Shown here: piece by piece, positions 16,818 to 25,024 of the stretch
Layout: the number at the start of each line of letters is the position of its first letter
Position numbering within the stretch: the stretch's first letter is position 1
Assembly (NCBI GenBank): GCA_035652535.1
Contig: DASRDP010000011.1
Span: 1-41,634 of the forward strand
Direction: 5' to 3'
DNA from: Chloroflexota bacterium
GTDB taxonomy: Bacteria > Chloroflexota > UBA6077 > SHYK01
Length of the DNA: 41,634 nucleotides
Position numbers and translations under genes: made by a program
Notes under the pieces: generated by a model
Told to the model about the DNA's origin: nothing
Seen by the model: only the letters and a program-made list of their open reading frames with translations
Databases searched by the model: none

Positions 16818-17836
16818 TTGACGGGCGTCACCCCGAAGCCCTCGACGCTGGCGCCTCCTGGGATGTAGATTCGGTTCTCGAGGGCCGCCGCCCCGATGCC
16901 GTGGCGGGGCGCACCCATCGGTGCGAGCCTCAGCCAGCTATCGGTGGCCGGGTCGTACGCCTCGACCTCATCGAACACCCCAGTCGGGTTGTTCCGGTTG
17001 CCCTCGCCGCCGAAGACGTACAGCGATCCTCCCACGACGGCGGCGGCGATCCCGCCGCGCGCAGTCGGCATCGGGGCCTTCGCCGTCCACGCGCGGGCCC
17101 CGGGGTCGTACTCCTCGAGGGCGGCCGTGATGCCGCCAATGTCGCCGCTACGCCCGCCCACGGCGTAGATCTTCCCGTTCAGCGCACCGGCCGCCAGGTG
17201 GTTTCGGGGCGTCGGCATGGCGGGTAGCGGCGTCCAGGCGTCCGCGTCCGGATCGTACACGGCGAAATCGCGCTCGCGCCGGTCCGGCGAGCCGCCCATG
17301 GCGTAGATCTTGCCGTCGGCAACCGCGACGGCGAGCGCCCCGCGCGCGGTCGGCATGCGCGCCCTCGGCACCCACCGATCCGCTCCAGCGTCGTACGCAT
17401 AGACGGTATCGACCGCCTCGGCGCCCTGGTCCGGATGACCGCCGATAACGTACACGTGGTCGCCAACCGTCGCCGCGGCCGGGTGGTTGAGCGCGATGGG
17501 GAGCGGCGCGACGGTCGCCCAGCTATCGGTCGCCGGGTCGTACGCCTCCACCGTGTTGGCGCTGCTCCCGTCCGGGTTGAACCCGCCGATGGCGTAGATC
17601 CGGCCACCCAGCTCCGCGACCGCCATCTCCTGGCGCGGCACGCGCTGTTGCGCCAGATCGACCCAGAGCGCGCTGGTCGGCGCCTGAACGACTTCGGGCT
17701 GCCGGCCAACCGCCGTGAGGGGATTGCGCGCCCCGCCCGAGTCCTCCGGCGCGTGAGCCAGCCGCGCTCCGAACAGCAGAGAGCTCGCGGCTCCGACGAC
17801 GGCCGCGAGCACGATCCCGACGGTCACAGCCCGCAT
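16796..17836 (-). CDS. Exported kelch-repeat beta-propeller protein
   Basis: A 346-residue protein with an N-terminal hydrophobic signal or anchor (RAVTVGIVLAAVVGAASSLL). Six kelch units follow, each marked by a double glycine: YAIGGFNPDG, YVIGGHPDQG, YAMGGSPDRR, YAVGGRSGDI, YVFGGEGNRN and YIPGGASVEG. The linkers read TDSW or similar, with MPTARG-like turns. Six repeats are enough for one closed propeller. Members are extracytoplasmic binding scaffolds, and some are galactose-oxidase-like or sialate mutarotase-like enzymes; no catalytic site is evident here. ATG 17836 has GAGG six bases upstream; the frame to its left is antisense to uvrC. Confidence 0.87.
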   Translation of the reverse strand: MRAVTVGIVLAAVVGAASSLLFGARLAHAPEDSGGARNPLTAVGRQPEVVQAPTSALWVDLAQQRVPRQEMAVAELGGRIYAIGGFNPDGSSANTVEAYDPATDSWATVAPLPIALNHPAAATVGDHVYVIGGHPDQGAEAVDTVYAYDAGADRWVPRARMPTARGALAVAVADGKIYAMGGSPDRRERDFAVYDPDADAWTPLPAMPTPRNHLAAGALNGKIYAVGGRSGDIGGITAALEEYDPGARAWTAKAPMPTARGGIAAAVVGGSLYVFGGEGNRNNPTGVFDEVEAYDPATDSWLRLAPMGAPRHGIGAAALENRIYIPGGASVEGFGVTPVNQALDVQ

Positions 17837-17923
17837 CGCGCACCTCGTTTCGGGCTCCAGCATAACCCATCCAGCCGGGACCCCTGTGCAATAATTTTGC
17901 GTTTCAAGAGCCCGGAGGCAGGA

Positions 17924-19765
17924 GTGAAGCTCGCGAACGAAGCGCTGGCCGAGAAGGTCCGGAACCTTCCACGACAGCCCGGCATCTATAAGTTCAAGGA
18001 TGCCGAGGGGAAGACCATCTACGTTGGTAAGGCGACGTCGCTTCGGTCGCGAGTCAGCTCCTACTTCCAGGCGCCCGACGCGCGCGGCGGCAAAATCGTC
18101 GCCCTCGTGGCCCAGATCGCGGACGTCGAGTACATCCTCACCGGATCCCCGCTCCAGGCCCTCCAGTGGGAGTCCGACCTCATCAAGACGGAGCGGCCCA
18201 AGTACAACGTCGTGCTTCGAGACGACAAGCATTATCCGTACGTCCGCGTCACGGTGCAGGAGGATTGGCCGCGAGTCGAGATCGCGCGGCGCATCGCGCC
18301 CGACGGCGCCAAGTACTTCGGCCCATTCAGCGATACGGGCTCGGTCCGCCGAACGATGAACACCCTGAACCGGATGTTCCCCTACATCCTCTGCAGCAAG
18401 GAGATCACCGGCACCGACCCCCGCCCCTGCCTGTACGCCTACATCAACCGATGCCTCGCCCCATGCATCGGCGCCGTGACGAAGGAGCAGTACCGCGTCC
18501 TCATCGACCAGGTCGTGCGCTTCATGGAGGGCAAGACCGAGGGGGTGCTGAAGGAGCTGCGCCGCGACATGGAGGAGGCCGCCGATCGGCTCGACTTCGA
18601 GCAGGCCGCCGTCCTCCGCGACCGCCTCCGCGAGGCGGAGCGCGTCGTCGAGCAGCAGGCCGTCACGACAACCGTGCGGGAGGAGCTGGACGTCATCGGC
18701 ATCGCCCGAAACGAGACGCACGCATGCGCCCAGGTGTTCTTCATGCGCGACGGGCGCATGGTGGGGCGCGAGCACTTCATCCTCCAGAATGCGCTGGACG
18801 AGACGGAGGCCGCGCTCACGAAATCTTTCCTGCTCCTCTTCTATGCTGAGGCGACCCACGTTCCCCGGCGCATTCTGCTTTCGCACGCGGTGGACGACCA
18901 GCCGACCGTGAAGGAGTGGCTGGCCAGCACGGCGCGCCACGCCGTGAACCTCCAGGCCCCCAAACGGGGTGAGCCCGCGCGGCTCGTCGGGCTCGCGCTG
19001 CGCAACGCGACGGAGACGCTGGAACGCCTGGCGCTCGAGCGGATTCAGGAGATCGAGCGCACCTCCGGCGCGATGTTGGAGCTGCAGGAGGCGCTGGGCC
19101 TGCCCAACGTCCCGGAGCGGATCGAGTGCTTCGACATCTCCCATGTCCAGGGCGCGTACACCGTGGCCAGCATGGCCGTCCTGGAAGGCGCGCGCCCCAA
19201 GCCCTCCGAGTATCGGCGCTTCCGGATTCGCACCGTCGACCACAATGACGACTTCGCGTCGATGCGGGAGGTGATCCGCCGGCGATTCGGCCACCTGGTG
19301 GAGCAGAGCAAGGCGCCGACCGCCGAAGGCCAGAAGTGGGGGGTGATCCCGGATCTCGTGGTGATCGACGGCGGGAAGGGCCAGCTCAGCTCGGCCCAGG
19401 ACGTCATGGGAGAGCTGGAGCTCGAGATCCCGATGGTGGGGCTCGCCAAGCAGTACGAAGAGGTCTTCGTGCCAAACCGCTCGGATCCCATCCCGTTCCC
19501 CGCCGACAGCGCCGGTCGGTTCCTCCTCCAGCGCGTTCGCGACGAAGCGCACCGATTCGCCATCACGTACCACCGGGCGAGCCGCGGCAAAGGCGCGCTG
19601 AAATCGTCCCTCGATGAGATCCCCGGCGTTGGGCCGAAGCGGCGCAAGGCCCTGCTCCAACGCTTCGGCTCGGTGGACGCCATCCGCAAAGCCGTGGTCG
19701 ACGACATCGCTTCGGTGCCGGGGATGACGCGGCGGACCGCGACCGCGTTGAAGGAGCGGCTGTAG
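17924..19765 (+). CDS. uvrC: Excinuclease ABC subunit C (UvrC)
   Basis: The dual-incision nuclease of nucleotide excision repair. The 613 residues have the normal UvrC order. The GIY-YIG nuclease has GIY at 20-22, YVG at 33-35, Arg41 and Arg43, and the metal-binding Glu84 in ALQWESDLIK. A Cys-rich stretch PCLYAYINRCLAPC follows, then a UVR motif, then the RNase-H-like domain (ECFDISHVQGAYTVASMAV, VVIDGGKGQLSSA), and last the C-terminal helix-hairpin-helix pair (IPGVGPKRRKALLQRFGS). The start is GTG at 17924 with GGAGG five bases upstream; the frame extends left only as antisense of the kelch gene. Single gene, no uvrA/B nearby. Confidence 0.96.
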   Translation: MKLANEALAEKVRNLPRQPGIYKFKDAEGKTIYVGKATSLRSRVSSYFQAPDARGGKIVALVAQIADVEYILTGSPLQALQWESDLIKTERPKYNVVLRDDKHYPYVRVTVQEDWPRVEIARRIAPDGAKYFGPFSDTGSVRRTMNTLNRMFPYILCSKEITGTDPRPCLYAYINRCLAPCIGAVTKEQYRVLIDQVVRFMEGKTEGVLKELRRDMEEAADRLDFEQAAVLRDRLREAERVVEQQAVTTTVREELDVIGIARNETHACAQVFFMRDGRMVGREHFILQNALDETEAALTKSFLLLFYAEATHVPRRILLSHAVDDQPTVKEWLASTARHAVNLQAPKRGEPARLVGLALRNATETLERLALERIQEIERTSGAMLELQEALGLPNVPERIECFDISHVQGAYTVASMAVLEGARPKPSEYRRFRIRTVDHNDDFASMREVIRRRFGHLVEQSKAPTAEGQKWGVIPDLVVIDGGKGQLSSAQDVMGELELEIPMVGLAKQYEEVFVPNRSDPIPFPADSAGRFLLQRVRDEAHRFAITYHRASRGKGALKSSLDEIPGVGPKRRKALLQRFGSVDAIRKAVVDDIASVPGMTRRTATALKERL

Positions 19766-19768
19766 CCG

Positions 19769-19957
19769 CTAGTCTAGGTGATTACGCTCAAGATAGGAGC
19801 AGATTCGCCAAAACAGCTCGCCCGCTGCGGACTGGTGAGCGGGTACGGGCGGTGGTGACACGTACAGCTCCCCGTCGATGACCTCGTACCGTTTGCCGTC
19901 GTCGGGCGTGTCCCACATGTCGGTTGCCAGAAATCGAACCTTACTGCGCGCTGCCAT
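19769..19957 (-). pseudogene. Truncated Uma2-family (PD-(D/E)XK-like) gene
   Basis: The 62-residue product begins normally (ATG 19957, GGAGG six bases upstream) and matches the N-terminal part of Uma2 proteins: PDDGKRYEVIDGELYVSPPP, then a conserved HQ (AHQSAAGELFW). It then stops at a TAG three bases from the convergent uvrC stop. The catalytic C-terminal two thirds of the usual ~190-residue protein are missing. The gene looks like a remnant left when sequence was deleted up to the end of uvrC. Confidence 0.7.
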
Positions 19958-19985
19958 CGCGGCCTCCGCGCTAATGTACCGGCGG

Positions 19986-21308
19986 TCAGTCCAGCGCGGT
20001 CTCGACGCGCAGAAGGTCATCGTACGTCTCTCGGCGGCGGATGAGGCGCGCGTGGCCGTCGGCCACCATGACGGCCGCCGGACGCAGCGCCATGTTGTAG
20101 TTGCTGCTCATCGCCAAGTTGTAGGCGCCGGACGCGGGAAGCGCGATGAGATCGCCCGAACCCACGCGGGGGAGATGCGCGTCTTTCACCAGGATGTCGC
20201 CCGATTCGCAGTAGCGGCCCGCGAGCGTGACCGTCGCGGTGGCCGCCTCGTCCATTCGGTTCGCCACCAGCGCGTCGTAGATCGACCCATACAGCGCGGG
20301 GCGGATGTTGTCGGCCATCCCGCCGTCCAGAGCCACGTACCGCCGCACGCCGGGGATGTCTTTGATAGCGCCGACCGTATAGATCGCCACGCCCGCCTGC
20401 CCGACGATCGACCGTCCAGGTTCGATGATGACCCTCGGGTTGGCGAGGCCGTGCTCCGCAGCCGATTTCCACACAGCGCCGCCGATCGTACGGGCCACCT
20501 CCTCGGCGGGCATTGGGTCGTCGTCCTCCGTGTAGGAGATGCCCCAACCGCCACCCGGGCTGAACTCCCGAAGGTCGAGCCCGTAGCGGTCGCGCATGAG
20601 GGCGGCGAACTCCAGCACGATGTGGATCGTCTCCAGGTATGGCGCGATCTCGAAGATCTGCGAACCGATGTGGGCATGAAGTCCGATCAGGTGAACACCG
20701 CGGGCTCGCGTGGCCTGGAACACGGCGGTTTCGGCCTGACCCGTCGAGATGGGGATCCCGAATTTCGAGTCCAGCGTGCCCGTCTTGCGATACTCGTGCG
20801 TGTGGGCTTCGACGCCGGGGCCGACCCGGAGGAGCGCGGGGATGCGCACGCCGAGTTGTTGACCGAGCGCATCCAGCCGCCCCAGCTCGTGAAAATTGTC
20901 GACCACGAAGCGCCCTACCCCCAGCTCAGCCGCGAGCGCCATCTCCTCAGCGGACTTATTGTTCCCATGGAAGTAGACGCGCTCCATCGGGAAGCCGCTT
21001 CGGTGCGCCAGCACCATCTCCCCACCGGACACGACGTCGAGGCCAAGCCCCTCCTCGGCAAGGACCTGGAAGATCGCGGCATTCGCGAAGGCTTTGCTGG
21101 CAAAGATCACGAGCGAGTCCGAGACAGCGGCATGGAGTCCGCCGACGTATCCCCTCGCCTGCTCCCGGATCGTCGCCTCGTCGTACACGTAGAGGGGGCT
21201 TCCGAACTGGGCGACCAGATCCACGACGTCGCACCCGCCGATCACGAGGTGATGCTCGTCGTTCGTACTCGCCGTGATCGGAAGGACCTCAGCTTTTTCG
21301 CTCTTCAT
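19986..21308 (-). CDS. lysA: Diaminopimelate decarboxylase
   Basis: A PLP fold-type III enzyme that makes lysine from meso-diaminopimelate. The protein has 440 residues. The PLP lysine is in VIFASKAFANAAI. Other family marks are GLGLDVVSGGEM, FHGNNKSAEEM, the glycine-rich phosphate site FSPGGGWGI, VIIEPGRSIVG (the EPGR motif), the active-site CESGDI and the C-terminal GAYNLAMSSNYN. The start is ATG 21308 with GAGG ten bases upstream; a TTG three codons earlier is less likely. It is the downstream member of a minus-strand gene run but is separated by 80 bases from the hypothetical gene before it. With lysC and murE also here, a DAP pathway is supported. Confidence 0.95.
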   Translation of the reverse strand: MKSEKAEVLPITASTNDEHHLVIGGCDVVDLVAQFGSPLYVYDEATIREQARGYVGGLHAAVSDSLVIFASKAFANAAIFQVLAEEGLGLDVVSGGEMVLAHRSGFPMERVYFHGNNKSAEEMALAAELGVGRFVVDNFHELGRLDALGQQLGVRIPALLRVGPGVEAHTHEYRKTGTLDSKFGIPISTGQAETAVFQATRARGVHLIGLHAHIGSQIFEIAPYLETIHIVLEFAALMRDRYGLDLREFSPGGGWGISYTEDDDPMPAEEVARTIGGAVWKSAAEHGLANPRVIIEPGRSIVGQAGVAIYTVGAIKDIPGVRRYVALDGGMADNIRPALYGSIYDALVANRMDEAATATVTLAGRYCESGDILVKDAHLPRVGSGDLIALPASGAYNLAMSSNYNMALRPAAVMVADGHARLIRRRETYDDLLRVETALD

Positions 21309-21389
21309 CGCTGTCAAACCTCGCTGGCGGCGCGCAGCCTGGGAGAACGACGAACCGCCACGTCGTGCGCCTGCGTTCGATCGATCGTG

Positions 21390-21896
21390 CTAATCGACCC
21401 CGGGAACGAGCGACCAGTCCGCCGGCAGCTCGTACCGGTGGATTCGGGGCGGGCGCGCGTTGGCGCCCTCAAGCGGTGGGACGCGAATGCGCCCTGAGCG
21501 CTTGATCTCCGCGTAGGTGTTGTGGATCTGCACGATCCGTTTGCTCTTCAAATTGAAAACGATGACGCCCGCGCGCGCTGGCTGCAGGCTCGCCTGTCGC
21601 GTCCGGTCGTCCAGCACGCGAAAGACGGGCAGGTCCGCCGGACGCAGAAGATCGAGCGCGCTGTGAATCGATTCCAGGCGCCCGGGAACGTTGTGCTCAT
21701 CGAAGACCGCAAGGCCGCTGAGGACGTGGTCGCGAACCTCGGGCGCAAACTGCGACGCGGTATTCAGAAGCTGGAGCAGAGAGCCGGGCTCGCTCGCGCA
21801 CGCGGCGACGAGCGCCTCCATGGTGCGGCACGGTGCAACGAAGCTCACCGCGCCCTCACCATCGATCACGGTGAAGCGCATGACGTCATTCAGCAT
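21390..21896 (-). CDS. Hypothetical protein downstream of the DUF2342 gene
   Basis: A 168-residue cytosolic protein beginning four bases after the stop of the DUF2342 gene, so almost certainly co-expressed with it. The sequence has an N-terminal strand-rich part (MRFTVIDGEGAVSFVAPC), a helical middle, and a C-terminal strand pair (GVIVFNLKSKRIVQIHN). No signal peptide, membrane segment or metal motif is visible. I do not recognise the family. Confidence 0.7.
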   Translation of the reverse strand: MLNDVMRFTVIDGEGAVSFVAPCRTMEALVAACASEPGSLLQLLNTASQFAPEVRDHVLSGLAVFDEHNVPGRLESIHSALDLLRPADLPVFRVLDDRTRQASLQPARAGVIVFNLKSKRIVQIHNTYAEIKRSGRIRVPPLEGANARPPRIHRYELPADWSLVPGVD

Positions 21897-21900
21897 CGGT

Positions 21901-23082
21901 TCAAGCGGCCGCCGTGACGCGATCGATCCAGCGGGCGGGCTCGCGGATCTCCTGCTCCGATGGGAGCATCTCCGCCGAATGCCAGACCTGATTCAGGAAT
22001 GCGATTCCCCGGTCTTGCACCACGCGGTCCACGAACTCCGCGCCCAGGCGGTACTGATCGAACTTCATCTGCAGCCCGGTGACGCGAAGGAAGAGCTGCT
22101 CTGCCCCACTTCGGCGCTTGGAGCGCTCCTCGACGCGCGCCTCAATCTGGACATAGTGTGGCAACAGATCGCGCCCGAGCGCGTTCATCACGTGGTTGCT
22201 GTAGCCCTCGAGCAGGCACATGACGGCCTGCAGGCGTGACACCATCCCCCGTTGGGTTGGGGTCATCATCGCCTCGAGGAGGCTCCCGCCGATGGACAGG
22301 TGGTCCATCGCCCGTCCCACCAGCCCTTTGATCGAGCCACCCCCATCGCGCAGGTGGTCCACCATACTCTCGATGTATCGCTGGATCGTCTGATTGAGGT
22401 AATCCCGCACCCAGGGATGCCCCTCGAACTCGTGCACGTGCGTCGCCTCGTGGAGGGCGAGCCACATGCGGAACTCGCGCTGTGGAAGGCCGAGCTGGAG
22501 CTGGATGGAGCGAATATTCGGCTCCACGAAGTACAGCGCGCCGGGCTCGCGCGCGCGGGTGCCGAGCAGGCTGATGTCGTACTGCCCGAGAACGCGGCGT
22601 CCAAGATAGCCGAGCAGGACGCCAACTTCCGCCGAGAGCACCAGCCGTCCGGCGGCGGTGATTCCGGGCAGCTGAACGCGGGCGGGGTCGACCTTCTCTC
22701 GGTACAGCTCTTCGAACGGGCGGAGGAGGTCGCGAAAGTTCGCCATATTCGCGGAGATCCATTCGGGACGATCGAGCGCGCGCACTCCACTTCGGGCGAT
22801 GTCGAATTCGCTCCCCGTGTAGCGCTGGAGAGGTCCCGCGACTTCGCGCAGCATGTCGACGTAGTCCGCTTCGGCCGCCGCTCGCTCACCGGAATCGAGC
22901 CATGGCGTCGCCTGCGCCGTTCTCAAGGCGACGCTGCGAGCCTGGTCCCAATCGATGATCTCCCCGGCTCGGTCCCGGCCGTAGTGGCGAGCGGCGAACC
23001 ACAGAAGCCCCGCCGCGGCGCCGGCGATCACGCCGGCTCCCATTGATCGCGATACGCCGCGCGCGAATGCTGCCGTCGCCAC
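21901..23082 (-). CDS. Zinc-dependent metalloprotease-like protein (DUF2342, F420-associated family)
   Basis: The protein has 393 residues with the zincin motif HEATHVHEFEG; the zinc histidines and catalytic glutamate are H211, E212 and H215. An N-terminal hydrophobic stretch (MGAGVIAGAAAGLLWFAA) is typical of this family, which is annotated as coenzyme-F420-biosynthesis associated in Actinobacteria and Chloroflexi. No protease activity has been established for it, to my knowledge. I start at GTG 23082, which has AGGGAG nine bases upstream; a TTG at 23118 is possible. No F420 synthesis gene (cofC/D/E/G/H) is in the window. Confidence 0.85.
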   Translation of the reverse strand: MATAAFARGVSRSMGAGVIAGAAAGLLWFAARHYGRDRAGEIIDWDQARSVALRTAQATPWLDSGERAAAEADYVDMLREVAGPLQRYTGSEFDIARSGVRALDRPEWISANMANFRDLLRPFEELYREKVDPARVQLPGITAAGRLVLSAEVGVLLGYLGRRVLGQYDISLLGTRAREPGALYFVEPNIRSIQLQLGLPQREFRMWLALHEATHVHEFEGHPWVRDYLNQTIQRYIESMVDHLRDGGGSIKGLVGRAMDHLSIGGSLLEAMMTPTQRGMVSRLQAVMCLLEGYSNHVMNALGRDLLPHYVQIEARVEERSKRRSGAEQLFLRVTGLQMKFDQYRLGAEFVDRVVQDRGIAFLNQVWHSAEMLPSEQEIREPARWIDRVTAAA

Positions 23083-23139
23083 CAGTCCGTACTCCCTGTG
23101 CGCCGGGATAGCCCCCAAGCTTGCTCTATTCTCCGCTTA

Positions 23140-24060
23140 TTACCGAATGAGGCGCAACGCGCCGGGGAGGACGTCCACCCGGGCGGGAAGCCTGCCGACG
23201 ACCTCGCCGTCCGCCTGTACCAGCGCGTCGTCCCCTGACTCGAGGCTGAGGCCGCGAACGCGGTACGTGGTGACCTTCTCGTGCGCGACGTGCGTGCCCG
23301 CCAAAACCCGGGGCAGGTTGAGGAGTAGCTCGATCTTCGCGACGTCCCCGACGAGCACCACGTCGAGGCGACCGTCATCGAGCGTGGCGCCCGGCGCGAA
23401 ATTCATCACCCCGGCGTAGGACGGTCCGTTCGCAGCGATGACCGCGTTGCAGCGTAGGCGCGCGGCTGAACCCGGCTGATCTTCGAACGTGAGGGAGATC
23501 TCCTTGTTTTGATACGCGGCGAGGGCCGAGGCGAACCCGAGAACGTGCGCCGGTATCGAGGTGATGGCGCCGCCACGGACGTCGGCGGCGCGACCGGCCA
23601 CTTCGGCGTCAAAGCCCGCGCCGACCACGTTGACGAAGACGTGGACGCGCCCGTCCGCGAACCGAATTCGCCCCACGTCGATCGCTGATTCGCGGCCGTC
23701 CAGAAGGCGCGCGAGCGCGGCGTCGCGTCCGACGGGGAGACTGGCCCCTCGCGCAAAGTCCTGCATCGTGCCACTTGGGATGACGCCCAGCACGGCGCGG
23801 CGGTCGACCAATCCCTCGGGCGTGACGAAGCCGTTGACGACTTCGTTGACGGTTCCGTCGCCGCCAACACAGACAATGGCGCGAAAGCCGTGCCCGAGGG
23901 CGAGCTTGCTGAGCGTGCGGGCATCACCGGGTTTCGTGGTCGCGGCAGCCGCGTAGGACACGCCAAGGGCCCGCATCCGCGCGGCGATGCCTGCGAACTT
24001 CCGCCCGCCGGCCCCGGCGCGGGGATTGACGATGAAGAAGAACGGCGCATCGTTCGCCAT
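23140..24060 (-). CDS. Diacylglycerol kinase family lipid kinase
   Basis: A 306-residue soluble lipid kinase of the DagK/YegS/BmrU family. FFFIVNPRAGAGG opens the chain, and the nucleotide-binding GGDGTVNE is at 66-73. The family then shows VIPSGTMQDFARG and the C-terminal beta-sandwich with LVQADGEVVG. Members phosphorylate diacylglycerol or related lipids at the membrane face. I start at ATG 24060, just before the FFFIVNP strand; ATG 24117 would add 19 residues and start nine bases after the GerMN stop, so coupling favours it, whereas the family length favours the shorter form. The DUF2342 gene follows after about 57 bases. Confidence 0.87.
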   Translation of the reverse strand: MANDAPFFFIVNPRAGAGGRKFAGIAARMRALGVSYAAAATTKPGDARTLSKLALGHGFRAIVCVGGDGTVNEVVNGFVTPEGLVDRRAVLGVIPSGTMQDFARGASLPVGRDAALARLLDGRESAIDVGRIRFADGRVHVFVNVVGAGFDAEVAGRAADVRGGAITSIPAHVLGFASALAAYQNKEISLTFEDQPGSAARLRCNAVIAANGPSYAGVMNFAPGATLDDGRLDVVLVGDVAKIELLLNLPRVLAGTHVAHEKVTTYRVRGLSLESGDDALVQADGEVVGRLPARVDVLPGALRLIR

Positions 24061-24126
24061 CCGACGCTCAATCCCAGCTCGCGAGCTGTCCAGAGCGTAC
24101 CGGAGCGGCCAGGCCATGTCGACCGG

Positions 24127-24696
24127 TCATCGAGGCAGCGCCCAATCGGGAGCTCCGTCGCGCGTTCCGAGCTGGGGAAGGGCAAAAGGCGGGTCGCCGA
24201 GGGCCGCCATGGGTTGCCCGTCGTGCCGAAGCGCAACTGCATCTACCCCTGGCGCCTCGGTCAGCGTGTAAACGATGGACCAGTACACCAGCTCGGAGTA
24301 GGGGCGACCGTGGACCCGCTCGATCCCTTCCCCGAAATCGACGACCGCGACGCGGTCTTCCACGGCGACGGAGTGGACCCGGGTGCGTCGGTCGAGCGGA
24401 TATTCGAAGTCAGCGGCCCGCTCGTCTCCCGTAGGCCCGTCGATGAGCGCGCGCAGCGCCGCCGTGGCCGGCGGGTCGCCAGCCGGTACGTGCCGTCCGA
24501 CGGCTGCGAGGCGCAGGGTGTCGTCCTCCTGCAAGCGAGGCAGAAAGATCGTGATGTACCGCGGCGAGGGGGGAACGTCGACGCTGCCCCTCGTTCCGCG
24601 GCTCGATGGCGTGGCCGGCGCCGGCGGCGGTGCGATGGCGCCGCATCCGACGAAAACGACGAAGCACGCGATCGCCAGGATGCGCCGGCTCCTCAG
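24127..24696 (-). CDS. GerMN-domain lipoprotein, apparent CUG start
   Basis: A 189-residue lipoprotein with a C-terminal GerMN domain (sporulation/germination-type fold, also widespread in non-spore-formers). The domain has TAALRALIDGPTGDE, VAVVDFGEGI and SELVYWSIVYTLTEAPGVDAV. The first conventional start in frame is TTG 24534, which would remove the signal peptide. Upstream the frame stays open to a TAG at 24700-24702. Starting at CTG 24696 gives RSRRILAIACFVVFVGC, a textbook lipoprotein signal with Cys18. GAGGG (24703-24707) is exactly six bases upstream. Known relatives are membrane-anchored. It heads the lipid-kinase/DUF2342 run. Confidence 0.7.
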   Translation of the reverse strand: MRSRRILAIACFVVFVGCGAIAPPPAPATPSSRGTRGSVDVPPSPRYITIFLPRLQEDDTLRLAAVGRHVPAGDPPATAALRALIDGPTGDERAADFEYPLDRRTRVHSVAVEDRVAVVDFGEGIERVHGRPYSELVYWSIVYTLTEAPGVDAVALRHDGQPMAALGDPPFALPQLGTRDGAPDWALPR

Positions 24697-24718
24697 CTTC
24701 TACCCTCAATCGGCGACT

Positions 24719-24734
24719 ATCGCCGGCCGGCGAT
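24719..24734. promoter_or_regulatory. 16-bp perfect palindrome, operator candidate
   Basis: ATCGCCGG followed by its reverse complement CCGGCGAT lies between the GerMN gene and the SAM-riboswitch promoter. Its position in the divergent spacer suits a dimeric repressor; in such GC-rich DNA chance is also possible. Confidence 0.25.
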
Positions 24735-24757
24735 CCTTCAACCCGCACATCCGCCGC

Positions 24758-24787
24758 TTGACGCACCGCCGCCACCGCTGGTAGAGT
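24758..24787 (+). promoter_or_regulatory. Promoter of the SAM-riboswitch transcript
   Basis: TTGACG (24758-24763) and TAGAGT (24782-24787) are separated by 18 bp. They match sigma-70-type -35 and -10 boxes at five and four of six positions. The predicted start near 24794 lies about 22 bases before the P1 stem of the riboswitch. Confidence 0.55.
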
Positions 24788-24815
24788 CTAGCCCAACAAC
24801 TGGATATACCGTCTG

Positions 24816-24938
24816 CCCTTATCAGGAGCGGTGGAGGGAACCGGCCCACTGAAGCCCGGCAACCTCCGGGCCGTCCTGCAGCAAGGACGGCCCGGAACGG
24901 TGCCAATTCCGCTCCGACAATGTCGGAGAAGATAAGGG
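24816..24938 (+). promoter_or_regulatory. SAM-I (S-box) riboswitch aptamer
   Basis: All SAM-I hallmarks are present. P1 is an 8-bp perfect stem (CCCTTATC at 24816-24823 with GATAAGGG at 24931-24938). The conserved GGTGGAGGGA, the CTGAAGCCCGGCAACCT block and GGTGCCAATTCC (24899-24910) follow in order. P3 is a 12-bp perfect hairpin (24866-24877/24884-24895) with loop GCAGCA, and P4 is CTCCGA/TCGGAG (24912-24917/24923-24928). Binding of S-adenosylmethionine stabilises P1 and, in this class, switches the downstream genes off. It controls the threonine-synthase-like/NIL/MoaD cluster. Confidence 0.95.
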
Positions 24939-24960
24939 AAGGTGGACAGGTTCTATGTGC

Positions 24961-24994
24961 CCCCTTCCCTGTTTATTCGGGGAAGGGGTCTTTT
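24961..24994 (+). terminator. Intrinsic terminator of the riboswitch expression platform
   Basis: CCCCTTCCC (24961-24969) pairs with GGGAAGGGG (24980-24988) over a 10-base loop and is followed by TCTTTT. The left arm can instead pair with AAGGGAAGG at 24934-24942, which overlaps the 3' strand of P1. That is the antiterminator. When SAM is bound P1 forms, the antiterminator cannot, and transcription stops here. Confidence 0.9.
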
Positions 24995-25024
24995 CGTGTG
25001 GTCCGGCCCGGCGGAGAGGATCGC

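Noticed and set aside
24920-25024. In-frame ATG at 24920 as start of the threonine-synthase-like gene
   Set aside because: It lies inside the riboswitch P4 loop and the resulting N-terminus would run through the terminator; GTG 25025 has a ribosome site and matches the zinc-ribbon start.
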